Assembly: GCA_020137815.1 (NCBI GenBank) | Contig: CM035358.1 | Span: 1,858,536 to 1,922,535, forward strand | Reading direction: 5' to 3' | Length of the DNA: 64,000 nucleotides | Origin: Hormiphora californensis | Taxonomy: Eukaryota > Ctenophora > Tentaculata > Cydippida > Pleurobrachiidae | Shown here: piece by piece, positions 50,178-63,000 of the stretch | Layout of the letters: every line of letters begins with the position of its first letter | How positions within the stretch are numbered: position 1 is the first letter of the stretch | Position numbers and translations under genes: made by a program | The notes under the pieces: model-generated | What the model was told of the DNA's origin: nothing | Databases searched by the model: none | The model's input: only the letters and a program-made list of their open reading frames with translations

Positions 50178-51643
50178 GCTATAGATATAGTTAAATTAGT
50201 TATTGATCTACCTTAAATATCGGAGTTTTATCACGAAACATCAAGCTATATCATGATACAGGGTATTACTGGAGGGGTTAAAAGTTAAAATGTAATGAGT
50301 GTTATCTAGATGTGTTATGAACTATGTAATACTGCTGTGATGGGCCGGACAATGCAACTGTTGTACAGCCGTGAGCCGAGCACTTTCACATCTTTTATCG
50401 CAGAACATTCAAACAATTTGTGGGATGTTGAATCTGGGAGTTGGCCACATTCAAGACAATTGGGAACTGTGAGTGATCGCTCGTATCTCAGGTAACTGAA
50501 GCTGAAGTCTTGAAAACGTAAGGATCTGCCATGTACAAAGTCTAAGACCTGAGAGGAGTTCTGTCGGGACATGTTTCTTGGAACTAAGGGGAAATCCAAA
50601 ATGGCTCCTGAGTTTATAATGCTGGCTAGCTCTTCTTGAGAGCGAATAGGAAGTATGCTGAAAGGGTCTTCTCGAGTCAAATCTGTCAATCTACCTATGA
50701 ATGGTTATTTTACCTTAAAGAATATTTAACATTTTTTCGTGGACTGGTTTTTGGAGCTTCTAGCGAAAGTGATGCTTTCTTGTTTCTTGACCAATTTCGT
50801 CAAACAAAAACTTTACGGACTCACAAAAATATGCTCTTTCCGATGATATGTGGCTTTTTGCCGAAAAGTGAGAGCAAGTGGGGACTGTCGCGGCTCGTGC
50901 GCAAATACGACGCCGTGCGTGAAAAGGGGGGTGACAACTTCAATAATCCGTTAGGGTCTGGTTAGGGTTTGGTTTCGACTTTCGGGTTTTCGGTAAGGGG
51001 CGGGCTATTGATTTATCGTTAGTTTATCAATTTCTTAAAATCTTAAAGCAGAATTTCGAAGCATCCAACACTCAATATTAGGTATCGCTTGTGCTTTCAA
51101 AACTTCGCAAACTTCAGTACTTTTAACTTTCTAATTTTGTTTTGTCTTATGGTTTTGTCTTTTGATTGACACCATTTAAAGCTACGTTTTCTGCTGGCCC
51201 AGTGCTGGGTTTGAATCCTTATTTTGCCATTATCTTGCTTTCAAATGTTTTGGCAATAAAAGCTATGTGTGTCCAAGAGTCAAATTGAAATAGCCACCTT
51301 TTGTCCCTCTTTTATCGCACTGTTAGGGTATTTGACCCTTGAACACAGCTTTTAGGGCAAAAGCATCTGAAAGCAAGATAATTGCAAAAGAAGGATTCGT
51401 TTTCAGCAGAAAATGCAGCCTCAAAAGACTTCCATCAAGACTTGAAAAGTGTCAAGAACAGTTGGAAAAAGTTGTAAAGTAAAATTTGGAGAAGTTTGCA
51501 AAGTTTAGAAAACACGCGAGACCTGATTATTATTATTATTATTAAATCTATATAATTTACACAATTTAATTGTATAAATAAGCCCCTTTTTTGTGGGCAA
51601 ATACGGGTTACCGATAGATATTAAAGTTCATTGAAGATACCCA
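50178..51643. other. Region upstream of Rab with LINE remains
   Basis: It contains the Rab promoter side, the LINE C-terminal fragment 50315-50689, a TTAGGGTCTGGTTAGGGTTTGG patch at about 50950-50972, and otherwise unique AT-rich sequence without a recognisable gene. Confidence 0.5.
50315..50689 (-). pseudogene. C-terminal fragment of a non-LTR retrotransposon ORF2
   Basis: An open frame of 124 residues carries VPNCLECGQLPDSTSHKLFE then C, a CxxC...HxxxxC arrangement. That motif is typical of the end of LINE ORF2 proteins downstream of the reverse transcriptase. No endonuclease or RT core is present here. It may belong to the same truncated element as the ORF1 at 51644-52606 (same strand, downstream). 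Confidence 0.6.
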
Positions 51644-52606
51644 TTATGAAAAGTCTATCACCCCCCTCCGTACCCGGAATTGGCCTCCAGGATTCGAGTC
51701 CCTCAACTCCTTCAACGTTTGGTGGAGTTCTCTCCTCTCACTTCTCTCTGCGAAGGACATATCCCTTGCAAGATATACACCGCAGTACGATTCTAACTGT
51801 TTTAGCTGCTTTGCCTTCTGGAGAAGGCTTAGCAGCATTTCCCTACTCTGTAGCTTCACAATCACTGGTCTCTCCCTTCCTCCCCGTTTCAAACCCACCC
51901 TTCTAGCTTCTATGGTCGGTTTCTCGCCTAGCTCAGCAAAAACATTTTCCACTTCACCCTTTAACACAGATTCAGTTTCATCCTCACATTCCGGTAGACC
52001 AAACACCATCAGATTTTTCGATCTGTCTGGGCCGGTATCAACTGGCTTGTGCGTGACCTTTTCCACGGCTTTCTGGATCTTTTTCGATGCAAACGCAGTC
52101 TTACAATTCTGTGTGACGACTGCAGAGAAAGTACGCAAATCTTTCTGTACCGTCTCGGTAACTCGATTCAGTTGCTCGCCCTGAAGCTCAATAACCTGCT
52201 CTTGTAACTTGACAGTTCTTCTCAAAAGATCATCACACTCCACTTTCAACTTCTCCTCCTGCTCCTGCAACTCGAGAGATTTTCTCAACAGTTCATCTCG
52301 CTCCTCTTTGAGTTCATCTCGCTCCTCTTTGAGTACCATCTCAGGGGATTTCTCGGCAAAGATATGACGCTCAAAGTGTTTTAGAACAATAAACGTTGCA
52401 AAGCTCATTTCTTCAATCAGTTGCTTTAGCTCATATTTCGTGTGTACAGAGTTGATTTTAACTGATGACGGTATTTCAGCATCGTTGAAATCTGGACTGC
52501 TCCTGCACTTTTTTAAGACATTGCCAGCGACAGAGCTCTCTCCACTTTTGGCCAGCGTCAGAATCCGTCTTACAGCAAAGTCCAATTCTCGTTGTTCGTC
52601 TGCCAT
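51644..52606 (-). CDS. LINE ORF1-type protein, 320 aa, intronless
   Basis: Single open frame. Residues about 90-150 are a Glu/Lys/Leu-rich coiled coil with the repeats KEERDELKEERDELLRKSLE and KLQEQ. The C-terminal third has NLMVFGLPECEDETE, ARRVGLKRGGRERPVIVKLQ, ARDMSFAERSERRELHQTLK and RVRRGVIDF. That set of blocks (short hydrophobic GLPE, RxG, RPVIVKL, R/RxRRG) is what one sees in ORF1 proteins of many invertebrate LINEs. A decayed relative lies at 22170-22602. It could be a domesticated gene, since the frame is intact, but repeat origin is more likely. Its 5' leader is shared with the AlkB-containing element at 56030-57886. Confidence 0.7.
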   Translation of the reverse strand: MADEQRELDFAVRRILTLAKSGESSVAGNVLKKCRSSPDFNDAEIPSSVKINSVHTKYELKQLIEEMSFATFIVLKHFERHIFAEKSPEMVLKEERDELKEERDELLRKSLELQEQEEKLKVECDDLLRRTVKLQEQVIELQGEQLNRVTETVQKDLRTFSAVVTQNCKTAFASKKIQKAVEKVTHKPVDTGPDRSKNLMVFGLPECEDETESVLKGEVENVFAELGEKPTIEARRVGLKRGGRERPVIVKLQSREMLLSLLQKAKQLKQLESYCGVYLARDMSFAERSERRELHQTLKELRDSNPGGQFRVRRGVIDFS

Positions 52607-52789
52607 TATCTTACGTTCTGCCCTTTGGGGCCGTTACATCGCCATGTTGCTGAAACTCAAATTAATTTGTTTAAAGTAGTGCTGAAAAAAATCTGTAGGT
52701 ATTGAGATGCTTTTTGGGGTGGCGCGCGGCAGGGCTATTGTTGGTTGGGTTTGCCTTTAATTCAAAGTTTATCTGGTAGGAAATGTCAA

Positions 52790-52853
52790 GGCCTAACCCC
52801 AACCCAAACCCCAGCCCTAACCCTAACCCCACTTTAGCCCTAACCCTAAAAAA
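52790..52853. repeat. Interstitial telomere-like repeats
   Basis: Imperfect CCCTAA units: CTAACCCCAACCC, GCCCTAACCCTAACCCC and GCCCTAACCCTAAAA. They are read the same way along the plus strand. They fit the metazoan TTAGGG telomere repeat in a degenerate interstitial form. Confidence 0.7.
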
Positions 52854-52859
52854 CCGTTT

Positions 52860-53640
52860 GTCAGCACTCACGAAACACCCAGATTTTAACGCTGGCCGTC
52901 ATTTGGGGGTGACAACTTCAAAAAATCCGACTAGGAGGCAAGACACTGTGTTGAGACGCGCACCATTGCGACGCGCATTTTGGCTTTGCGACGCGCATTT
53001 TGGCATTGCGACGCGCACATGAGATAGAGACTTGAAATTTGGAGGTTACGAAGATCTTGCTAAGTTCTTCCGAACCTCCAAATTTCAAGTCTCTATCTTA
53101 TCAGGAACCGGAGATATGACAAATTTTGTTATTTCAGGGGGGTGACAGTTTCAAAAAATCCGACTTTAACACGCTTCGCCGAACGGATTTTCTATAAGGA
53201 AACGTGCACGGCTTTGTGGTTTCTGTCACAGTTAGCGCCGCACACAGATTTGAGAAATAAGCGTCCTGACATCATATTTCATCAAAACAGTTATTTGATT
53301 TGATGAAGGAGCGCACTCGAGCGTTGTCAGGCGTTGTCCGTGACGGACGGACATTTAGTTAACCCCCACGATCTGCTGATTTCTAAACCCTGAATGATCT
53401 TTTTAGCACGTGCGTGCTAAAAAGATCATCCCGGGTGGATGCCCTTCGGGCATCCACCCGGGCAGGGAAAAAATCGTGTCATTTTTATTTTTTTCTTCTT
53501 TCATTTGAAAAGTGCTGCCTTATCGGGGGCCAGCAGCCTGCAGCGTTTGCCAATTCTTTCACTGGAATGGGGCAAATGATCGAACCCAATGTGAATGAGA
53601 CTCATCGCGATTAACTCTTCATACGGTTACCCCCTTTCGC
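52860..53640. other. Intergenic stretch with short inverted repeats
   Basis: Contains a direct pair of GGGGTGACA followed by CAAAAAATCCGACT (52905 and 53140), GCGACGCGCATTTTGGC repeats (52960-53010), an inverted pair GAGACTTGAAATTTGGAGGT / ACCTCCAAATTTCAAGTCTC (53027-53095), and the hairpin CCCGGGTGGATGCCC / GGGCATCCACCCGGG (53430-53462). No gene seen. Confidence 0.6.
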
Positions 53641-54143
53641 TCCTCAGCAGCTTCTCCTTGGCTGCTTAAAAGTGATGCCAATCGGTGTTGGGGTTGTTTT
53701 ATTTCACTGGAGAAGTGGTTCCTGGACCCACTGGAGTCTGGACCCTGAATTTCTTCATCCATATGAGGTCTAGGACCCTCTTTTCCGGAGAAAGAAGCGA
53801 GAAAAATGGAAACTAGCTAAAAAAGGGAAAATGACACGATCCGATTTTTGATTGAGATTGCCGACAATAAAAAGTTTAGAACTTTTAATAATTAATTTAT
53901 GGGTTCGGAGCTAGTGCAAGCGATCTTGTTACATGAGGAACCTCGAAAATGTTCAGGTCTACACCGCGTGATCTGTTCTAACCAATCACAGATTACAGAA
54001 CAGCTCTTGCGTTCACACGTGACACTCTCGCCATACGAGCTGTTCTGAGCAAACCTGAATATTATTTTTACCTATGCTGATCTTGATAGCCGATAGATAT
54101 TCATCCAAGCACTAACCCTGTTTAGGAAAACGATGTAGTTACA

Positions 54144-57100
54144 ATGGCGGGAAAACGGTTCAGGGTTTCCTGGAAAGGAAGGCCTGGTGAAAGCAAGATG
54201 ATCCAGGCAATAGAGTTGGTAAATGATGACTTTGAGCAGCTTCTTGGGCAGCTGAAAGAGAAAATTCGGAAAAAGTACAAAATAGATAATGAACGGGAGT
54301 TCTCACTCAGCTACCAACCAGAAAGCACAATCCATCAATCCATCAACCTAACAGACATAGATGACGAAGATGACATGATGGATGTGTGGAAAGGGGATGT
54401 TGAACAAAGGATTTTTATAAAATTCATAGAGGACCCTTTTTTACAAAGTGGAAGGTCATCCGTGCTGAGTAATCCAAGTTGGAGTGGTACTGATGTAACT
54501 GGGAGGAGTAGCCCCTTCCAGCCAATAGAACATCCTTTTCCAGGAGGCAGTAGTTTCTCTCCCGTTATACCAACTAACAAGGTGATTCCGGAAATACCGG
54601 TAACAACACAACACCCAGTACAAGTTCCTACACCTCAGCTAGCCGGTGCTCACCCAGTACAACCTAGTTATAATCTCCACGGAGTTCCTACACCTCAGCC
54701 AGATCACGCAGTACAACCTAGCTATGATCATCTCCACGGAGTTCCCCAGCCAGATCGCCCAGAACAAGGTGGTGATGTGAGCATGGTATGCGAGGAGGAT
54801 GCAGCCCATCTTTCTGACATTGAAGTTATACCTGATACTGACGTACCTGGCGATGAAATACCTGGCGATGAACTAACTGAGGCAGCCGGTAACTCATATT
54901 TGATCAAGTCCTTTTTTCCTACTTTTTCCCAGACTTGCAGGAAAAGGGGGTGTGAACACTTGAAAAAAATTGACTTTGCATTTTTAGGAACTACAAACCC
55001 GACCACTGACGAATTGTTATCAAATTTTCAGGGGAAACTGAAATGGATGCCACTGATTATGTTACTGATGCTGTTACTGATGCTGTTACTGATTCTGTTA
55101 CTGGTTCTGTTACTGGTTCTGTTACTGGTTCTGTTACTGGTACTGTTACTGGTTCTGTTACTGGTTCTGTTACTGGTACTGTTACTGGTACTGTTACTGA
55201 TTTGGTGAGTAACAAAGAACCAGTGACTGATGATATGGAGCCTAATGCAGCGACAGAAGAACTAGAGGAAGAAAAGAAGCGTGATCCGGACTCACTGAAT
55301 GATGGCTTGGATGACTGCGAGACACGTGTGGATATTGTTGATGATGAAGGTGACCAATTCCATGGTAAGAATGTTTCCTGAGCATCAGTTAGCCATGTTG
55401 TTCCAAATATGATGCAAATAAATCCATTGGAAAGAAATAATTACGGCGTTGCACCTTCCGCTGACGTCCCCCAGAGATATCGCAGCTAAGTGGTCATGAT
55501 TTGATTTGAAAAAGGATAAAAATCGATATACAATATATAAAGACAATATCCCGGTTGGCTCCTATTGACGGAGTGTCAATATAGACGGAGCGCTTACACC
55601 TCAAAATACTATAAAAATTCACACACAGACAGTTCTCGCACACTACGGACAAACAGACTAATATAGTATACTTTTAATAGCTAAATAAAAATAGAAATAG
55701 CTATAAGGCTATTCACATTAGACTAGTTGGTTAATTTTAATTCACTCATTAATGATAAAAATAATTACTTACCCTTGCCCATTGTTCCTAGTCCCCCACC
55801 CCTCCCCCATGATCCCCATCCAAAATTTAGTATACCGTCGGCTGTTGGTAGAGATTTATATCAGATAGAATTCATATCTGTGGTGGGGGCGCCCGTCCTG
55901 TTTCAAACTGTTCAACACCACTCCAAACCTCATATTTGAGTACAATGTAAAGAATGAGCTATGTGTGGAGGTGGGAGAGATACCGCAGAAATAAAGGAAG
56001 AGAAAGGGACCCCCCACCACAGAGGCGAATTAAGTTGTGTCATGTAAGGCGTTCCAGAGATGGTCTTTCAGTTTGGAGGAAAATAAATTGTGTTCGGTTG
56101 TATTTCTCAGTTCTTGAGGCAGTAAATTCCACTCAAGGTGGCAGCGGTAGAAGTAACAGTTTTTGAACAGGTCCACTCTGGGTTGTTCAATGCATATAAT
56201 GTTCGTTCTGTCTCGTTTCGTTTGTTGTCTGGTGGTGCGTCTGAAATGTGATTCCGGATCGTATTTTTGTAGGAAAGATGGAAATTTTATAGGAGATGTT
56301 TCATAGAATATTTTATGGAACAACTTAAGATCATTATATTGAAATTTTTGAGTCATTGGGAGTACGTCAATCTCCCTGAGTTTCTTTACATACGTTTCTA
56401 AATTATAACTAGTGTCTGTTTCACCTAATATCCATTTTGTGGCACGTTTCTGCAAACTTTCAAACTTAAGCAGACTTGAATCACTTACTGGTCGCCATAT
56501 TTGGCTACAGTGTTCGAACAGGGATCTAACTAGACTAATGTAGAGGTTCTTCTTCTTTAGGGGGCATTTAACTAATACTCCTACACGCTTCACCAGTCCT
56601 AATCTTTGAGAAGCTTTGGAAACAAACGATTTCAGTTGTCTTCCCAAACATGTTTCTAATTTCCCTAACGAGGTCTACATACGCATTATAAATATCATTC
56701 TTACCACTATGAGACCTAACAAATTTAGCCCACCTCCTAATGTCGTTCGTACCGAAAGCCACTATAACTTTTCTCACTTCCAATTCAGGTTGGCTCTCTC
56801 TAAAGCCTTTCAACATGTCTATTGCAAGACTTCCCTCCCAATCTCTGAATGGCTTGCATAGCCTCGCACCCGATACCGACACATTTATCAGATCCAGGTC
56901 CTCGTTCACCCACTTCGTCATGGAAGTTCCCAGGAGTAGAGTCCTTGGAGAATTTGGTGCCGATTGTGGAGCGGCGGTAGAAAATCCAGAGACATCTGGC
57001 TGGTATCCATCAACCATAGGGGGTACAGGCGAAAATGTCATCTGAGACACCACAGGGGACACCACAGGGGATACCATAGGCTGAGGAACCACCGACTGAG

Positions 57101-60018
57101 CTAGTGGTGGTGGTGTAGGAGCGATAGGTGATGTAATAAGCCTCTTCCGGAATGAGAGGGCATACCTAACCCCTTGCTCAACCTTGTTGGCCCGATGCTT
57201 GAAGTGCTCCTGGCACCCTTTCATCATGGTGTAAGCCTCTCCGTCTTTCAGATTGATGGACAGTGACGGTCTCATCCTTCCGTCCCCAAGGTAGGGGATG
57301 AAGTCCACTGTCCCTGGCGACCCGAGATTAACGACTGTTATAGAGGAAGAGTCGTCCAATGTGTCCTCAAAATCAGAGTGGTAGTGCACCCCTTCTCCTC
57401 TCCTATACCTGGTTACCAGACACGAGTTGTATCCGCAGCCCAACTCACTGTTCAATTTCCCCATTAATCCCATGATGTTGGGGTACTTGGCTATATCCAC
57501 AGGAGGCAGTTGAACTTTACCCCATCCATACCCGAGTCCTGTGTTTGACAACCAGGTATTTTTTTGGTCAAAGTCTTCGACCTCCCAATGTAACGATTCT
57601 GAGTCAACTTCAGGGACTCCCCTCCCATGAAACGTAACATACTTGCTGGGATCCTTTTTCGGAACCCCAAACTTCTTTCTTCTCTCCAACTCCTGTTGCG
57701 CCAGTAGTATGATTCTCTCCAACACAGGGGACGACACACGAGTAAAGATTTGGTCGAGGGGAGTGTTGTCTAGGTCCATATTTGAGGTATCCTAGCAGCC
57801 CATCCTAAAATCCATGCTAAAACAGGCTGATTAACCCAAGGACATTGTCCTCAAATTAATTTGTTTAAAGTAGTGCCGAAAATAGATGCACTATCTGGGA
57901 CGTCATGTACTCCCAAAGTGTGTCAGAACTGTCACCGAGAAACATTTCTGGCAGTACGTCTCGGGCGGTTCATCTATTATAATCACCCAGCTGGGACATC
58001 TCTGGAGGAGTGAGAACGTCCCCGGAAGATCTCCCGGAGGTGCGAGAGAGGCCGTAATTACCAATTATATGCAATGCACTTTTGGTAAATGTACTTAGCT
58101 GATACTATTATTTATATGCTGACATATATGATGAGGTTTTGGCTAACGTTTAAACCTGTTTTCAGACGCAGAATTATCCTTCTCTGATAATGAAAAAGAG
58201 ACCGACAGTGAAAAAGAGACCGATGGTAAATTCCTTGATGACATTGATGAGGATATTAGTGGACAGGCGGAGGAAATCGGCGAAGGTATGAAGAAGAAAA
58301 TCACGGTAGCATTTTAGGATGGGGCATTGCCACCACAGAATAATATAATTCGAATGGCTCATTTCCCCAAAACAATACACATCCTCAATAGATAGTTTTA
58401 CGTAACATACTGTTTTAATGATTACATAAGTGCACTGCAAAATGGTAGATATTGAATTTTATCAAATGTTATTACTGGGTTTCTGGTTTGTTTAACAGTA
58501 TTTATTACAGTTGCAAGTCCAGATAAAATGCATGTCGTGGAGGTAAAAGAAATACCAAGAGAAGAGCCCAACCTGGATGAATGGTAAGCACTTAAAATAA
58601 TTCCGGATTAGAATCTGGTTTGTCTACATGTCTTCATTGCATTACTAGTACTAGTAAACCCGTTCGCCCTACGGGCGAATTTCGCGGAAATGGTAGCTGG
58701 ATTAGGAAACACTGACATCACCAGTCGAACTGTTGACATGCACTATCCCTACGGCAACGTAAAAGGAGCTCAGGCGGGATCGCTGCGAGTTTTAGAACTT
58801 CAGAAGATGATCAGGCGATCAAAATGATAAAAAAACTTGCAGATTCCTCGCATTTCGTCAGATTGTGGTCATCTGCCTTAATCTTTGAGATTGATCATCG
58901 GTTCTGTTAATCTCCAACGTCTTGTTCGTTCTCTCTGCACTTCTCTTGGTGTTGCTGCATTTTAACTCCTCAGTGTATGGAAAAGTAGAGAACGGCGGTC
59001 GGATCTTGCATGAGTAACTCCAATTGTCGCTGTCGTATATCAGCAGTAGTTGAAGAAGGCATATAATTAGCTGGAACAGTGACGCAATACAAAGCAAAAT
59101 CAGATGCACGTGCAACTGCAGTACAATAGCAACAATCCTTGGTAACGGCTCCCACCCACTCCAGATGTAGTAATCCACCTCTAAACCTGCACGTGCAAAA
59201 TGCCATATTTGGTAAAAAACGTCACACAGGATTTCCCTATTTGCTTTAACTAGAAAGCCCATTGAAGTCCTACAACAGCTCCCCCCACCCGTCTCAACCC
59301 CTCACTCTTTGTCTCTCCATGTCGGGGTAAAGAATACGGAGGTTAGTACTTGTAAAGCGCTGGTGATAAACATCAAGGGAAATCCCGCTGAATAACATGT
59401 AGAATCAGGTGATAAAGATCCGTAGAATTGTAGTAGCTGTGTAGAGAATCAATGGGGTACGTAGGTAGAAAAGCTTTTGCAATCATGGCGGCCCCAGCAG
59501 TAGATCACAAAACACCACAGGAAAACCACAGGAACACGAAACAAACAACCAACAACATGCACGTGCAGTATCCCCCCTCCAATACCCCTCCCAGGGCACC
59601 TCCTTGGCAACCCCCTCTATTTGCACGTGCTAGGATAGGTCATCATACTCCTCACCACGCCACGCATTTGCATCTTTTAATTAAGACTAGAGAGCCCAGG
59701 CAAAAAACCCAAAACTCCTCTCGCCCCCTACTGAATCCTCCCACCCCTTTCGAATCCTCTCAATATCTATTGACTGCTCTCGTCCCATATTATTCAGCAC
59801 CCTCCCTCCCCCGCCCCCGGGCTATGTTGACCAACTCACCCCATAATCCCCTTACAGCCAGTTGGAGTCCTACAACAACCCCCCTCCCCCCCCCCCCCGG
59901 TCTCTATGTCTCTCTCTCCCCCTCTCCGTCTCCGTCTCTTTCCCTGTCCCCTCTCCAATGGATAGTCTTCATCTATCCCCTTCTCTCTTTATCCCTCTAA
60001 CCCCATCATTCCCTCCCC

Positions 60019-60049
<31 letters not shown>

Positions 60050-63000
60050 TCTATCTCTCTCTCTCCCTCTCTCTCCCTCTTTCTCTCTCTCTCTCTCTCT
60101 CCCCCTCATATCGGGCTGGTGAATATAATGGAAGCTGGAATCAGGTGATAAAGATCCGTAGAACTGGAGCTGTGTAGAGTTATTAAAGCTGGGATACGTT
60201 GGTAGAAAAGCTGTGGCATTCATCGGGGCCGCAGCAGTAGATGGCCAAGCACCACAAAACACGACAGGAACACGCAATAAAACACCCAACAACATGCACG
60301 TGCAGTATTAAACTCTTGCCCACCATCATGGCAACTCCCCAAACCCCCCACCAAACACCCCTAACAACACGTCAATTTTCCACGTGCAAGCCCCAAAAAA
60401 CCCCCTCCCCCAAATTTTGTCTTGCAAGCATCTCTGCTTTATAATATAGACTAGAGAGCCCAGGCAAAAGAACAAAAAACTCTCACACCCTATTGACTCC
60501 TCTCAATCCCCTACTTTGCTCCCTAGTCCCTACGGCGCCGCTTCGCGGCACCTCCGGTCGCGAGATCATAATCCACGCCCCCTTCCCCCTGTTGACTCCC
60601 CTCAGTCCTCACCCCAGACCCCTCTTATCCCTATTGACTCCCCTCGGCCCCTATTGAATCATATCGTCTCCTATTCACTCCATATCACTCTCTGTTCACT
60701 CCCCTATAACGCCATAACAACATTTTCCTAACCCCTCTCTAAATCTGTGATCTGAAGCAGTTCAGAACCCCACATTTTCCCTCATTTTTCACTATTTCCC
60801 CCATTACTCAGTCATTTCTCAACCAATTTCGAAAATCTTGGGCTCATTAAAAAGATAATCTCAAGCTCTTTCCAGAGAGCTATTATCCCCCAAGATTAGA
60901 AAACCTTTACACACGCACGTGCACTCCCCAAACCCCCCACCAACCATCCCTAACAACACGTCAATTTTGCACGTGCGAGCCCTAAAAACCCCTCCTCTCC
61001 CAAATTTTGTCTTGCAAGCATCTCTGCTTTATAATATAGATAGTATGATAATATATTTTTAGGGTGGACGTTATCAGACGTGGAATACAGCAAAAGATGA
61101 CTCCAGTCACCTTTGTCGTGTTTGCCAAAGTGAATGATGATGTTTGTATTGATTTTGGACATGGACCAGTGTATCTACCAAAGCTAAAGGGTAGATTGAA
61201 CAGTGGAGTCTCCATTTACAGCCGAACTTTTACATTGGCAGTTTCACATCCTCTAGTTTACCGCTTTTTCATCTTTAACAAGTTTCTATCTGACCAAAGC
61301 GAGATTATAAAAACATCTGGTCACAAAACAACAGATAGAAGAAGCCTCGTGGTTCCAGAAGGTAGGTCTGTGCTGTCAATTCACAAGTGTGCTAAATAAA
61401 TACGCATTGACCACTTACACTCACCAGTAAATAGTAATTTGAGTAACTTACCAGGTCAAAGTTTGCTACTACACAAATGTGTATTTGAATACTCATTGAC
61501 CAAGCCTGATCCCTGCAAACTGTACATGGCATTGTTGCTCTACCTTTCTGAATCAAAACACCTTGTTTGGAGTGTAGACCAGTTCTTGAAACATAACTTT
61601 CCTACCAACGATGAGGATTTGCGGTCTCTCCTTGAGGTAATTTAGCATATAGTATGTGGTATTTGACAATTTGATAAACACGTTTGATGTTGGATATTAT
61701 CAATTATCATATTTTAGTTATAATGAATTTTTCTTTACAGGCCATCGTCGAGTTTCAATTTAAGAAAAATGATCTAGTATCGCATAATCTATTGACGGTA
61801 CTACTCCTAATCATGCACAAACTTAAGTGTAAGCCGGAGTTTTTACGAGATACCGCAAAGATGTTACTGTCCCTACTGGATCGCAGAGCACCAAAACAGG
61901 AAGAGAGGTAATTTTTTCCATGCTTGAGGTTTCCAGATTACGTTTTACCGGCACCTGGCTAAATCAAAATAGAAATTCGAAACAACCGTGGCCAAACGCC
62001 AAAGAAACCGAGATTAACATAGCAATTTGTAACTAAATTATCCCAGCTCAGTTTCTCCCTCCAGACAAATTTTAAATTACTTTCAGCTTCGAACGAATAC
62101 TCCATGCTTCGTACAATCTGGTTGAGATGCACAACCAAAAGTGTCGTGATTTTTTTGTACTCTACTGTGGTTTGTGTGCGAAGTACGAAATTCCTCCCAA
62201 ACAACTCAGCATTTTTGTGTAAGTGGGTTAAAAATCATTGTAACACACTTGTATGTGTCTATTAGGTCTGCTAATCCATATTTATTTTGAAAATTTAGAA
62301 CAAACAATTCAATGGAAATCTACGAAAAAGATTTCTTTTTACTGGTACCGACATTACAACGGGAGGCATTGCGTTATGTCAGCCTGAGAACTCTTGTTAA
62401 TTACTGCCAAGACTTCACTTCGAACACATCTGCTGCATCGTGGCTTCTCGATATAATGAGGAACATGACAAAAGATCAAATTTTAAAGGTACATAGTATG
62501 TTTCACGGTGTATTAGAAAGTATGATGTTTCGCATCCAATTGGTCAATTGCCTAGCTAGACTGTGTTTTGTGCAACGTGCGCCCTGCCCGCGAAACACAA
62601 ATGTAAAGGAGGGTTAGAACATAACAAGTGGTCAACTGGTCACGCTTCTCTTCAGGATAAGGGCGATCAAGTTTACGTAGACACCATTTTCAACATTGCA
62701 TCAAGGTTGCTTGTTAACTCTTATACTCCTGGGTAAGTTAGATCTCTCCCTAGTTAAAGTAACAAACTCTCCCTCTCTCCCTAGTTAAAGTAACAAACTC
62801 TCCCTATCTCCCTAGTTAAAGTAACAAACTCTCCCTATCTCCCTAGTTAAAGTAACAAACTTTCCCTTTCTTTATACTCCTGGGTAAGTCATCCCGCCAA
62901 ATTAAAGAAAGTTATATTACTACCTATTTCTGCCTCAACAGGGAGTCGCAAAGAGACCCTATGCTAACGCATCGAGACATCTTCACCTTATCTACTATTC

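Noticed and set aside
52783-53022. Pro-Asn repeat ORF
   Set aside because: Translation of the telomere-like repeats.
54144-55208. Single 354-codon exon ending in poly-Leu
   Set aside because: Splicing at 54888/55032 gives a frame that continues through at least eleven more exons; the unspliced reading is kept only as a possible retained intron.
59452-60122. Pro/Ser-rich plus-strand ORFs
   Set aside because: They lie within Helitron-like elements and a (CT)n tract; low complexity, no domain.
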